The notes beneath the pieces are model-generated. The model ran no database searches, was not told the DNA's origin, and saw only the letters and a program-made list of their open reading frames with translations. 64,000 nt of DNA, taken from the NCBI RefSeq assembly GCF_014651055.1, contig NZ_BMWD01000014.1:1-64000 (forward strand). The letters run 5' to 3'. The position numbers and the translations under genes are program-made. Every line of letters begins with the position of its first letter. The stretch's first letter is position 1. This document shows positions 8,232 to 16,521 of the stretch, piece by piece. The DNA comes from Streptomyces fructofermentans. Its GTDB lineage: Bacteria; Actinomycetota; Actinomycetes; Streptomycetales; Streptomycetaceae.

Positions 8232-8732
8232 ATGTCCCTGCTCACAAGAGTCCTGTCCGGTCCGCCGAGGGCGCTGCGCCAATGTCTCGACTGTCCACCC
8301 CGGTGCCTGCCCAACGCGCTGGGCCGGGACTTGCGCGCCTGGCGTGCGGCGGACGGCCCCGAGCGGTCCGCGGTCGCCGCCCGGATCAGGACCGGAATGC
8401 TGGACGGCACGTACGGGGGTCGCGTACGGCGCCGGGCGCTCATCCGGCACGAGCGGAGCGCTCCCCGGGCCCTGGCGGACGACCTCCGGCGAGCCTTGGA
8501 CCTGCCCGGGGAGGAGGCCCGGCGTTCGGCGGTCGACCGTGTCGTCCGCGGAATCGACCACGGCACCTACGGAGTCGCCCTGCGGTGGCCGTCACCCGCG
8601 CAACCACCCGCGGTGAAATACCCGTCGACCGCCTCGGCGCAACCGGAACCGCCATCGCCGTCAGGACGACCGGTGACCCGCGGCGCAGCCGTCACCAGGC
8701 GCGGAGTGCCCTGGGCCGCGCCTGACAAATGA
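8232..8732 (+). CDS. Cytoplasmic protein with two GxYG helical repeats
   Basis: A 166-residue protein with no signal peptide. Residues 26-68 and 78-118 are two copies of the unit also seen in the secreted protein at 5086-5697: L..DLR......G.ER.A...RI..G(ML)DGTYG..V and L..DLR.AL.LPGEE.R.A..R...GIDHGTYG. Two CxxC-like cysteines sit at 19-25 (CLDCPPRC), a possible metal site. The C-terminal 45 residues are Pro/Ser-rich and look disordered. Start ATG 8232 follows GGGAAGGAG. It lies 64 bases after the kinase gene in the same direction, so it is probably part of the same operon. No known function. Confidence 0.7.
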   Translation: MSLLTRVLSGPPRALRQCLDCPPRCLPNALGRDLRAWRAADGPERSAVAARIRTGMLDGTYGGRVRRRALIRHERSAPRALADDLRRALDLPGEEARRSAVDRVVRGIDHGTYGVALRWPSPAQPPAVKYPSTASAQPEPPSPSGRPVTRGAAVTRRGVPWAAPDK

Positions 8733-8791
8733 GCTCTGGGATGCTTCGGTGTCCGCGCTCTGCGCAGGAAGGAATGCTTGAAGGAGTGGTC

Positions 8792-9124
8792 ATGGGGGTC
8801 GAGCTGGAACTGCACTCGAGGCGACCGATGCGCAAGGGAGGGTCCCGGGACAGCTTGCTCCGGGGTTCGTACGAGCACGGAGAGGCGTTGTCGAAGGTGA
8901 TGAGCACCCTCGACCGGCACGGCTCGGGCAAGCTCGTCTGGGTGGATCCGTACGGCGACACCCTGTTCAACGAACAGGAAGCGGCTGTCGCCCGCCAGGA
9001 AGTTACCGCCTTGGCACAGGGGTGTACTGATGCCAAGCAGAAGGCGGCTCTGGTCGACCTGGCCGAGTTGCTTGAAGCGTGTGCGGAGACGCCGGGGAGC
9101 TACTTGTGGTTCATGGGGGACTGA
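8792..9124 (+). CDS. Conserved hypothetical protein, 110 aa
   Basis: A small soluble protein beginning MGVELELHSRR and ending PGSYLWFMGD, with acidic and helical character (ALVDLAELLEACAE). I do not recognise the family. Start ATG 8792 is preferred over the in-frame ATG at 8729 because AAGGAG sits 7 bases upstream and the sequence before it is poor coding sequence. The repeat-protein gene ends at 8732, so it could belong to the same transcript, closed by the strong hairpin at 9191-9224. Confidence 0.6.
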   Translation: MGVELELHSRRPMRKGGSRDSLLRGSYEHGEALSKVMSTLDRHGSGKLVWVDPYGDTLFNEQEAAVARQEVTALAQGCTDAKQKAALVDLAELLEACAETPGSYLWFMGD

Positions 9125-9190
9125 CCGGGTTTAATCATTGCTCGTTCGGTCGTCGGGGTGCATCGACGGACACTGCGTCCGGAAGAGGGC

Positions 9191-9224
9191 GAGGGGCTCG
9201 TGCCGTCTCCGACACGAGCCCCTC
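9191..9224 (+). terminator. Hairpin terminator after the two-component gene group
   Basis: A perfect 12-base-pair stem (GAGGGGCTCGTG and its complement) with a 10-base loop, 66 bases past the stop at 9124. It lies between convergent genes ending at 9124 and 9426 and could serve both strands. The rest of the 300-base spacer shows no gene. Confidence 0.7.
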
Positions 9225-9425
9225 CCATGACTGGCTGGCCCTTCACCCGAGCGCCTCGGGCCGACCGACCGACACCGGATCGACCGTGGTGACGGCCGGC
9301 AGCCGAATCGAGCACTGCACACCATCACGCAGATCTGGATGAAGATCTCTCCCCGTCTCGTGACGCGCCTCAGCAGCCTCGGGGGAAGTCGGCTGCCGGG
9401 CAGGGCGGGAGGCAGCCCGGGGAAA

Positions 9426-10190
9426 TCACTTCACTACGACGTCGTCCCCGGCCGAAGTCGACGGCCCGGTCGTGGTGTTGCCGTAGTACACCCAGCGCCA
9501 CGAGCCCGACTTCGACGCCTTCACGGTCGTCTTGAGAGCACCCGAGCCGTTCGCGTACACCTTCTTCACCGTGGTGTAGGAGGCGGCTCCGGTGGGCTTG
9601 AACTGCAAGGTCACCAGGCGGCCTGCGTAGGAGGCGTACTTCCTGGTCTCCCAGTTGGCCCGCGTGACCTTTCCGGTCACAGTGATGCTGCTGCCCTTGG
9701 TCACCGGCTCGGGTGAAGCGTTCACGCTCAGGCGGGAGTTGCGCTTGACGTAGACCGTGAGGCCCTCATCATCGGTGTCACCGCCGCCGCCCTGGAAGTA
9801 CACCTCGGCCGCGACCTTCCAGGCCCCGGCCTCGCTGTTGCGCATCTCCCACTCGCTCGGGTCGAAGTACATCGTCTCGTTGAAGTCGCAGACGCCCGAG
9901 CTCACCTTGATGCAGTCGCTCGTCTCGATGGCGTGCCACAGCCGATCACTCGCACCGTCGCGGTACAGGAACACCGCCGGCCACTTCCACGTGCGGGTGG
10001 TCGCCATCCGGAAGGAGGTCGGCACCGCGACCTCGTTCGACACGCCGATCACGATCGGCTTGCCGCCGTTCACCTGAACGCGGGTGAACGAGGCCCCGCC
10101 TTCGGCCGCTCCGGCCGGAAGCGCAGCCACGCCGGTGAACACCGCGACCGCACCACCGGCCACGACTGCTCTCCAGAGCTTCTTCCCCAC
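9426..10190 (-). CDS. Secreted protein with C-terminal Ig-like domain
   Basis: A 254-residue exported protein: signal peptide (KKLWRAVVAGGAVAVFTGVAALPAGAA, cleavage near residue 27), a first beta-rich domain with two cysteines (SDCIKVSSGVCDF), a Gly/Asp turn (FQGGGGDTDDEG), then a C-terminal Ig-like domain beginning VNASPEPVTKGSSITVTGKV and ending in GSWRWVYYGNTTTGPS. This C-terminal domain is common in Streptomyces secreted proteins of unknown role. Start GTG 10190 puts the signal peptide at the N-terminus; an in-frame ATG at 10265 would add a non-signal stretch. A 14-base-pair hairpin lies just upstream in the leader. Confidence 0.75.
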   Translation of the reverse strand: MGKKLWRAVVAGGAVAVFTGVAALPAGAAEGGASFTRVQVNGGKPIVIGVSNEVAVPTSFRMATTRTWKWPAVFLYRDGASDRLWHAIETSDCIKVSSGVCDFNETMYFDPSEWEMRNSEAGAWKVAAEVYFQGGGGDTDDEGLTVYVKRNSRLSVNASPEPVTKGSSITVTGKVTRANWETRKYASYAGRLVTLQFKPTGAASYTTVKKVYANGSGALKTTVKASKSGSWRWVYYGNTTTGPSTSAGDDVVVK

Positions 10191-10211
10191 TTGAATCCCC
10201 GATCTCTGTAT

Positions 10212-10246
10212 CGAAGGCGCCGGAGAATCGTCCTCCGGCGCCTTCG
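10212..10246 (-). other. Strong hairpin in the 5' leader of the secreted-protein gene
   Basis: A perfect 14-base-pair inverted repeat (CGAAGGCGCCGGAG and its complement) with a 7-base loop, ending 22 bases before the GTG start at 10190. In the minus-strand transcript it would fold just upstream of the ribosome-binding region. It could be an attenuator, an RNA-stability element or a terminator insulating the divergent gene at 10460. Confidence 0.55.
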
Positions 10247-10459
10247 TCAGACAGCCGTGATCCATGCGGGGTTGTACGCCCGTGGATCACGATAGGGCCT
10301 CGGATGATCTTTGCCTCGCACGAGGCGATGCACCAGGCATGTGACTGCGTCACCGAAGCAAGTACTCAGGGGATGTCAGGGTGCCGACGGCGTCATTGCG
10401 ATTGCGCGTGGGACAAACCCGGCTGCTCACCGCGAACGCTCGCCCCATACCCTCCGCAC

Positions 10460-11008
10460 ATGACTGACGATCCGTTCCAGTGCCGCTGCGTCCTGTGCCA
10501 CGACTACGGCGACCGGGACGATGCGGACCGCATGGATCTGACGATCGCCAAGCATGTACGGCAGCATGGATGGCACGTCGTGATGGTCCCCGAAGACGAG
10601 ATCGGCCCCGGATTCGCCTACACGATCGGCCTCGCGCACACCCACGGCGGTCCTGAACTCGCCATGTTCGGGCTCGATGTCCACGCCATGCACCGTGTGC
10701 TCAACACCCTTGGAGAGAAGGCCGCCGCGGGCGAAACCCTGGCGGCCGGCCAGGACCATTTCGATGTGGCCGACGGTCATCGGGTCGCGCTCAGGCAGGT
10801 CGATCGTGGCTGGTACCGGACCTTCTTCGGACAGGCCATCGGGTTCTACCGGCGGCCACCTCTACCCGTGCTGCAGGTCGCGTGGCCTGATCCCGAGAGC
10901 CGATTCCACTGGGATGAGCGGGCCGACATGAGCCATCGAGAGTCACAGCCTCAGTTGTGGCTGCCTCCGAGTGACCACCCTGTCGGGATCTGGACGACCG
11001 AACTCTGA
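10460..11008 (+). CDS. DUF4262 domain protein
   Basis: A 182-residue soluble protein matching DUF4262: an N-terminal cysteine cluster (CRCVLCHDYG), then IAKHVRQHGWHVVMVPEDEIGPGFAYTIGLAHTHGGPELAMFGLD, the family core. The C-terminal part has VALRQVDRGWYRTFFGQAIGFYRRPPLPVLQVAWPD, also typical. The function of the family is unknown. Start ATG 10460 places the conserved cysteines near the N-terminus; a longer frame reading from 10304 lacks support. It stands alone, divergent from the secreted-protein gene. Confidence 0.85.
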   Translation: MTDDPFQCRCVLCHDYGDRDDADRMDLTIAKHVRQHGWHVVMVPEDEIGPGFAYTIGLAHTHGGPELAMFGLDVHAMHRVLNTLGEKAAAGETLAAGQDHFDVADGHRVALRQVDRGWYRTFFGQAIGFYRRPPLPVLQVAWPDPESRFHWDERADMSHRESQPQLWLPPSDHPVGIWTTEL

Positions 11009-11110
11009 TCTCAAAGCACCGCACCATGGCGCAACTGTGCGCGAGCGGCCGGGCAGTTCACGACCCGGCTGCCGGCAGGCCCCGCTCCGGCCATGATCAG
11101 GTGTCCGAAG

Positions 11111-11137
11111 GTTCGACAGGTTCGACAGGTTCGACAG
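11111..11137 (+). repeat. 9-base direct repeat, 3 copies
   Basis: Three perfect head-to-tail copies of GTTCGACAG directly upstream of the HEAT-repeat gene start at 11151. Spacing changes here would move the promoter relative to the ribosome-binding site; it may be a slippage tract or a set of regulator sites. Confidence 0.75.
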
Positions 11138-11150
11138 GTGAGGGTGGGCT

Positions 11151-12182
11151 GTGAGGGATTGGCGGAGCGATCCGACGTTCGCGATGTGCCGGGAAGTCGC
11201 GGACGGGGCGGACCTGGCCTTGTTCGCGGGCGGCTGCTTCGATGTACGGGCGGTGGTGGCCGGCATCCTGCCCGAGCTCCGACGAGACCTGCCCCTCGAC
11301 GCCGTCCCGTGGGGAAACTTTCCCCACGGCCCCGATGTGCGGAAGGCCGTTGCCGCCCTCCGCGCCGACGGCGAACCGGGCGAGGACGCGCCCCGTGTGC
11401 TGTGGAGCCTGTGCGCCAACGACAGCCGGGCGGCGGCCGCCCTCGCCGTACCGTTCCTGATCCCCGTCGTCGCCGACCCCGACCACCCCCACCGCGCCGC
11501 CGCCCTCGACGCCCTCCCCGGACCGGCCCGCGCCCGGCACCTCGGCGTCGCCTCCCGCGCGGAATTCCTCCTTCACCGCACCGATCCCGCACGTCACGCT
11601 CCCGACGGACACGACGACTACGGCTACGAGGTGACCGCCTACCCGGCCGGTTGGTCGGTAGCCGCCGCCCGAACGGCGATCACCGCGAACACGCCGGCGC
11701 TCGTGCCCCTCCTCAACGACCCCGACCCTGCCGTCCGCGTCGACGCCTCGTACGTCCTGGCGACGGCCGCCGACCTCGACCGCGTCGTCCGGACCGCCCT
11801 GGCCGGAGGGTTCGCGGCGGAACGTGACCCCATGGTCCGTGCCGCCTTCGCCCTGGCCACCGCCGAGATCACCCGGGCCCACCCGCACCCGCCGACCGTC
11901 GCGTGGCTGCGCGAACGCTGGCGCGACGAGGCGGAGGTTCCCGAAGCCCGCCTGGCGGCGGCGATCGGATGGCTCTGCCTCACCGACGGCCCCGTCCCCG
12001 AGGAACTCCGCCGCACCGTCGACGCCCTCGCCGACGACGAACGCGCACACGCCATGGAAGCCCTGCCCTGGATGAGCGCCGCCTCCGGAACCGGCGAACC
12101 CGGACTCCTGCGCTGCAGGCGCTGCATGCTCCACCCGGACGGGCCCGACCCGGAAACGATCTTCTGGAACTCCCTGTTCTGA
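11151..12182 (+). CDS. HEAT-repeat-like protein
   Basis: A 343-residue soluble protein built of helical repeats. Seen: ALVPLLNDPDPAVRVDASYVLATA, a textbook HEAT repeat, followed by further helix pairs (VRTALAGGFAAERDPMVRAAFALATAEI), and a first half with similar alternation. No catalytic motif. A short cysteine pair (LLRCRRCMLHPDG) ends the protein. Start GTG 11151 is preceded by a GGTGAGGG stretch. Such proteins act as scaffolds; no partner is evident. The downstream neighbour is convergent. Confidence 0.75.
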   Translation: MRDWRSDPTFAMCREVADGADLALFAGGCFDVRAVVAGILPELRRDLPLDAVPWGNFPHGPDVRKAVAALRADGEPGEDAPRVLWSLCANDSRAAAALAVPFLIPVVADPDHPHRAAALDALPGPARARHLGVASRAEFLLHRTDPARHAPDGHDDYGYEVTAYPAGWSVAAARTAITANTPALVPLLNDPDPAVRVDASYVLATAADLDRVVRTALAGGFAAERDPMVRAAFALATAEITRAHPHPPTVAWLRERWRDEAEVPEARLAAAIGWLCLTDGPVPEELRRTVDALADDERAHAMEALPWMSAASGTGEPGLLRCRRCMLHPDGPDPETIFWNSLF

Positions 12183-12301
12183 ACGATCGGGCAGAGCGTG
12201 CGCATCGGATTCGTCCCGCGGTGCCGGCTGCGGTGCACGGGCACAGCGGATGCCCGCACTCGACGGGTGGGATCACAAGGGGGGATGGTCCAGATGTCCG
12301 C

Positions 12302-12643
12302 TCAGAGGTGGCCGTCCAGGAGCTCCCGCACCTCGGCGGTGGTCATGGGCCCCGTGGCCTGCGCCACCGCCTCCCCCTGCTTCAGCAGGACGCAGGACGG
12401 GGCCCCGGTGATCCCGTATCGCTCGGTCGCGGCCGGACACCGCGTGATGTCGGCGCGGACGACCGTCAGGCGGCCGCCCGTGCACTCGTCGGCGACGCCA
12501 CCCATGACGAGGTCCATCACCCGGCAGGGCTCGACCGCCTTGGGCCATGTCCCGGTGAAGTACGCGAGGACCGGAACCGCGCTCATCCCGAGGATGAAAT
12601 CGAACTCCGCGTCCTCACGGGGTCGGTGAACCCGATTCGCCAT
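12302..12643 (-). CDS. Thioredoxin-like protein with degenerate active site
   Basis: A 113-residue thioredoxin-fold protein: strand VPVLAYFTGTW leading to where WCGPC is expected, then VRADITRCPAATERYGITGAPSCVLLKQGE with the conserved cis-proline region (GAPS) and a final helix. The active site reads W33-PKAVEP-C40: the first catalytic cysteine is missing and the loop is longer, so normal dithiol chemistry is unlikely. Start ATG 12643 has AGGAG 5 bases upstream. It lies downstream of, and in the same direction as, the PucR regulator with a 100-base gap. Confidence 0.75.
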   Translation of the reverse strand: MANRVHRPREDAEFDFILGMSAVPVLAYFTGTWPKAVEPCRVMDLVMGGVADECTGGRLTVVRADITRCPAATERYGITGAPSCVLLKQGEAVAQATGPMTTAEVRELLDGHL

Positions 12644-12742
12644 GAAACTCCTGACCTCACATTCCGTCCGTCCATCCTCATCATCTCCCGGCAGCGCAGA
12701 CGCGGGCGTCGAGGACGGGTACGAGGTCGGTCGCAGCACATG

Positions 12743-13882
12743 TCAGCTGTCCCGAAGACCGACCGCCAACGTCAGTTCCAGGACCCGCTGTGGCGATGCG
12801 AGATCGGGAAAGAGCTCCCGCAGCTGCGACATCCGGTACCGGACCGTCTGGGGATGGACGAACAGCGCCGCCGCCACCTCGTCCCGCCTGCCCTGGTGCA
12901 GCAGCCACTGCCGCAGTGTCTCCTCCAGCCGCCGTGCGGTCGTGACGGGCAGGGTCCGCAGCGGTGCGAGGGCCCGGGCACGCAGGTCCGCGAACGCGTC
13001 CGCGTCGGCGCTCAGCACCAGCTCGGGCAGGTGGTCCTCGGTGTCGCGAATGTCGGAGGAGAGGGAGCGCGCGCGTACGGCTCGTGCGTACGAGGCGGAC
13101 GCGCGAGTCCATGGCCGGGCCGGGCCGACCACGGCGGTGCGGTCGGTGAGCTGCCGCAAGATGTGTGACCGGTCGGCATCGGGGACGAGCAGCACCCCGG
13201 TGGCGTCCGGGAGGTCGTCGAGGACGAGGGTGCTCGGGTCGAGCACGCGGTAGGCGGGCCGGGCCTGGGCGGCGGGCAGCAGGACCGCGGTCAGCGAGAC
13301 CGGAGGCTGCCACCCGGCCCGTTGGACGGACGCCAGCAGCACGTCCGGACTCGCCCCGGCGAGGAGGTCGCGGGCCAGGTGTTCCAGGTGGCGCTCGTGG
13401 GCCCGGCCCCGGGCGGCCAGTTCGTCGGCGTGGCCCGCGGCGCTCGCGGCGGAGAGCTCGTCGATGTAGGCGAAGGTCAGCTCGGCGAACTTGGCGACCT
13501 CGGCGGCGGGCAGACCTGCGGGGACGGCACCCTCGGCCAGGCCTCGCCAGGCCACGCGGGCGCCGACGCGGTAGGCGCTGAGCAGGGCGTCCATCGAACG
13601 GCCGTCCCGGACCTCACCGCGGCCCAGCTCGTAGGCCGCGTCACCGCCGTCGCCGCCCGCGGCGTTCCCGCTCGCGAGGTCCAGGTAGTGCCCCAGGGCG
13701 GTGCGGACGGCTCGGCGGATGGTGGCGCCCATGTGGCCCGAGAGGGCGTTGGCGTAGGGAGGGACCTCATCGATGATCGCCTGGACGACCTCGTCGGCGG
13801 TGGTCTTCAGCGCGGCCCGCAGTGCGGTGACGGTCGTCTCATCGAGGGCCAGCTCGCTGGCCCCACGGGTTACATGGCTCAC
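12743..13882 (-). CDS. PucR-family transcriptional regulator
   Basis: A 379-residue protein with a C-terminal PucR helix-turn-helix (LEETLRQWLLHQGRRDEVAAALFVHPQTVRYRMSQLRELFP, ending LELTLAVGLR) and an N-terminal all-helical sensory part (RsbRD/CdaR-like, around AYRVGARVAWRGLAEGAVP). This is the architecture of Streptomyces regulators found next to fatty-acid desaturases. Start GTG 13882 is preceded by AGGGAAT. It is divergent from the reductase/desaturase pair across only 87 bases, so it probably controls that pair and itself from the shared spacer. Confidence 0.88.
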   Translation of the reverse strand: MSHVTRGASELALDETTVTALRAALKTTADEVVQAIIDEVPPYANALSGHMGATIRRAVRTALGHYLDLASGNAAGGDGGDAAYELGRGEVRDGRSMDALLSAYRVGARVAWRGLAEGAVPAGLPAAEVAKFAELTFAYIDELSAASAAGHADELAARGRAHERHLEHLARDLLAGASPDVLLASVQRAGWQPPVSLTAVLLPAAQARPAYRVLDPSTLVLDDLPDATGVLLVPDADRSHILRQLTDRTAVVGPARPWTRASASYARAVRARSLSSDIRDTEDHLPELVLSADADAFADLRARALAPLRTLPVTTARRLEETLRQWLLHQGRRDEVAAALFVHPQTVRYRMSQLRELFPDLASPQRVLELTLAVGLRDS

Positions 13883-13969
13883 GATTCTATTCCCTGCGAA
13901 CAATTCTGCGGATCAAATTCACGTCCTGCGGTTAGGACTTTACGCCCTGGGACGCAGCAAGCTGGGGCC

Positions 13970-15025
13970 ATGACGAGTACAGCCCTCCGCAGCAGGGCGT
14001 GGAATCTGCTGGAGATGGTCACGACGCCGCTCCTGCCGTCGGACTACCTCGACCTGGTCAGCCCGCTGCGTGCCGGCGCCGACCTGCGAGGGCGCATCGA
14101 GGCCGTGCACCCCGAGACGGGTGACGCCGCGACCATCGTGATCAGACCGGGACGGGGCTGGCGCGGCCACACACCCGGCCAGTACGTGCGGATCGGGGTC
14201 GACGTCGACGGGGTGCGACTGTGGCGCGCCTACTCCATCACCTCGCCGACCGGCCGCCGGGACGGACGCGTCACGATCACCGTGAAGGCGATCCCGGACG
14301 GCAAGGTCAGCAACCACCTGGTCCACAGGGCGAAACCGGGCACGCTGATCCAGCTCGACCAGGCGACCGGTGACTTCGTACTGCCCGAGGCCAAGCCCGC
14401 GAAGGTGCTGTACCTGACCGCCGGCAGCGGCATCACGCCCGTGATGGGCATGCTGCGCAACACGGAGTTCGACGACGCCGTCATGGTCCACTGCGCGCCA
14501 CGGCCGCAGGACGTGATCTTCCGCGGGGAGCTGCACGACCTGGTCGCTGACAAGAGGCTGCTGCTCACCGAGGTGCACACCGACACGGACGGCATGCTGG
14601 ACATCGCCCGTCTCGACGAGCTCGTGCCCGACTGGGCCGAGCGCGAGACCTGGGCCTGCGGCCCCGCGGGCCTGCTCGACGCCGCCGAGGAGCACTGGAC
14701 CGGGCACGGCGTCCCGGAGCGCCTGCACACCGAACGTTTCCGCCCCGGCATCGTCGTCGCCGGCGAGGGCGGTGAGGTCACCTTCAGCGCCACCGGCAAG
14801 AGGGTCGACGCGGACGGCGCGACGCCGTTGCTGGACGTCGGCGAGGAGGCCGGCGTGCTCATGCCCTCCGGGTGCCGCATGGGCATCTGCTTCGGCTGCG
14901 TCACGCCGCTCAAGGCGGGCGCCGTCCGCGACCTGCGTACCGGTGAGATCACCGAGGCCGAGCCGGGCGTCCTCATCCAGACCTGCGTGTCCGCCGCGGC
15001 GGGCCCCTGCGACATCGAACGGTAG
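13970..15025 (+). CDS. Ferredoxin reductase with 2Fe-2S domain (desaturase electron donor)
   Basis: A 351-residue electron-transfer flavoprotein. Seen: an FAD-binding barrel with WRAYSITSP, an NAD(P)-binding domain (VLYLTAGSGITPVMGMLRN and TWACGPAGLLDAAEEHW), and a C-terminal plant-type 2Fe-2S domain with CRMGICFGC and a final QTCVS. This order matches the mycobacterial reductase (Rv3230c) that feeds the DesA3 desaturase. It should carry electrons from NADPH to the neighbouring desaturase. ATG 13970 starts the protein, and the desaturase begins 7 bases after its stop. Confidence 0.92.
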   Translation: MTSTALRSRAWNLLEMVTTPLLPSDYLDLVSPLRAGADLRGRIEAVHPETGDAATIVIRPGRGWRGHTPGQYVRIGVDVDGVRLWRAYSITSPTGRRDGRVTITVKAIPDGKVSNHLVHRAKPGTLIQLDQATGDFVLPEAKPAKVLYLTAGSGITPVMGMLRNTEFDDAVMVHCAPRPQDVIFRGELHDLVADKRLLLTEVHTDTDGMLDIARLDELVPDWAERETWACGPAGLLDAAEEHWTGHGVPERLHTERFRPGIVVAGEGGEVTFSATGKRVDADGATPLLDVGEEAGVLMPSGCRMGICFGCVTPLKAGAVRDLRTGEITEAEPGVLIQTCVSAAAGPCDIER

Positions 15026-15032
15026 GAACACC

Positions 15033-16151
15033 TTGACCGCCATCGACCCGACCGCCCACCTGACCTCGGAGCAGATCGAGGAACTCGGCCGCGAGCTGGA
15101 CGCGATCCGCGACGAGGTGATCGCCGACCGTGGCGAGAAGGACGCCGCCTACATCCGCAAGGTGATCTCGGCGCAGCGCAAGCTCGAGCTGGTCAGCAGA
15201 GGTGTGCTGCTGTTCTCGATCTTCCCGCCCGCGTGGGTGCTCGGTACCGCCGGGCTGTCCGTGGCGAAGATCATGGACAACATGGAGATCGGCCACAACA
15301 TCCTGCACGGCCAGTGGGACTGGATGCGGGACCCGAAGATCCACTCCACCACCTGGGAGTGGGACCACGTCTCGCCGGCCGACCAGTGGAAGCACTCCCA
15401 CAACGAGCTGCACCACACCTATACCAACGTGATCGGCAAGGACAACGACCTCGGCTACGGCATCATGCGCGTCGACGAGGACCAGCGGTGGCACCCGTTC
15501 CACCTCGGCCAGCCGCTGTGGAACTTCATCAACGCCTGCTTCTTCGAGTACGGCATCGCGGCGTACGACCTGGAGCTCGGCAAGAACCTGAGCAAGCGGC
15601 GCCGTAAGAACCCGGAGTTCCGTGCGCGGGCCAAGGCCGTGGGCCGCAAGATCCGCAAGCAGGTGCTCAAGGACTACGTGATCCACCCGCTGCTGTCGGG
15701 CCCCTCGTTCCTCCCCACGCTCGCCGCCACGTTCACCGCGAACCTGGTCCGCAACCTCTGGACCCACTCGGTGATCATGTGCGGGCACTTCCCCGAGGGT
15801 GTGCAGGTCTTCGAGCGCCGGTCGATCAGGGGCGAGACGCGCGGCCAGTGGTACCTGCGCCAGATGATGGGCTCGGCAAACATCAGCGGCAGCAGGGCCA
15901 TGCACTTCATGACCGGCAACCTGTCGCACCAGATCGAGCACCACCTGTTCCCGGACCTGCCGAGCAACCGGTACGCCGAGGTCGCGGTGAAGGTGCGCGC
16001 GCTGTTCGAGAAGTACGAGCTGGAGTACGTCACCGGGCCGCTGCCCAAGCAGGTGTTCTCCGCGTGGCACAAGGTCTTCCGGCTCTCGCTGCCGAACAAG
16101 AAGCCCAAGGTCGGGGCGCCCGAGCGCGAGCAGGAGCTCGTCGCGGCCTGA
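15033..16151 (+). CDS. Membrane fatty acid desaturase
   Basis: A 372-residue di-iron acyl desaturase. The three histidine boxes are all present: HNILH, HSHNELHH and HQIEHH. Hydrophobic stretches around GVLLFSIFPPAWVLGTAGLSV and the LPTLAATFTANLVRN region provide the membrane anchors. It resembles the DesA3/linoleoyl-CoA desaturase-type enzymes that put a double bond in acyl chains of membrane lipids using O2 and electrons from the reductase encoded just upstream. TTG 15033 is chosen because TAGGAACACC precedes it and the 7-base spacing couples it to the reductase gene. Confidence 0.92.
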   Translation: MTAIDPTAHLTSEQIEELGRELDAIRDEVIADRGEKDAAYIRKVISAQRKLELVSRGVLLFSIFPPAWVLGTAGLSVAKIMDNMEIGHNILHGQWDWMRDPKIHSTTWEWDHVSPADQWKHSHNELHHTYTNVIGKDNDLGYGIMRVDEDQRWHPFHLGQPLWNFINACFFEYGIAAYDLELGKNLSKRRRKNPEFRARAKAVGRKIRKQVLKDYVIHPLLSGPSFLPTLAATFTANLVRNLWTHSVIMCGHFPEGVQVFERRSIRGETRGQWYLRQMMGSANISGSRAMHFMTGNLSHQIEHHLFPDLPSNRYAEVAVKVRALFEKYELEYVTGPLPKQVFSAWHKVFRLSLPNKKPKVGAPEREQELVAA

Positions 16152-16521
16152 CTCCCGGGATGGGGATCGCTCCAGACCCTTCGGACGTACGGGCGGCACC
16201 ACGGGGTTCGGTGCTGCCCGGGGCGGGTGTCGCGTTCCACGAAGGCGACGCGCGCCGACGCCTTTGCCGAGGAACCCGCACACCCGGCGCGTAGGCCCGG
16301 GTGATGCAGTCGTCGTTGGCATGGGCGCACCCACCACCGGCAGTCCGGCCGGCGCGATGACGACAGTGCAGGCGGCCACTGGTGGACGTCACGGGCCTCA
16401 GACGGATGACGGTCGCCGCGCGGCCGGCGATCGGCCAGGTCCGGCGGACGACGGTCCTCTCCCCCAGGGACGCACCTGCGTCGCCCCTTGCGGGGAGAGG
16501 CATCGGCCCAACGCCGGTTGT
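16152..16521. other. Convergent intergenic region, no gene seen
   Basis: A 370-base spacer between the convergent desaturase and NAD kinase genes. Short open frames here lack ribosome-binding sites and consistent codon bias. It contains one long-looped inverted repeat (16456-16500). Confidence 0.6.
16456..16500. terminator. Possible bidirectional terminator
   Basis: CCTCTCCCC (16456-16464) pairs with GGGGAGAGG (16492-16500) around a 27-base loop. It lies 21 bases beyond the NAD kinase stop. The long loop makes this only a moderate candidate. Confidence 0.35.

Noticed and set aside
13322..13969. N-terminal extension of the reductase frame across the PucR gene
   Set aside because: It is antisense to the PucR gene; homology begins only at ATG 13970.
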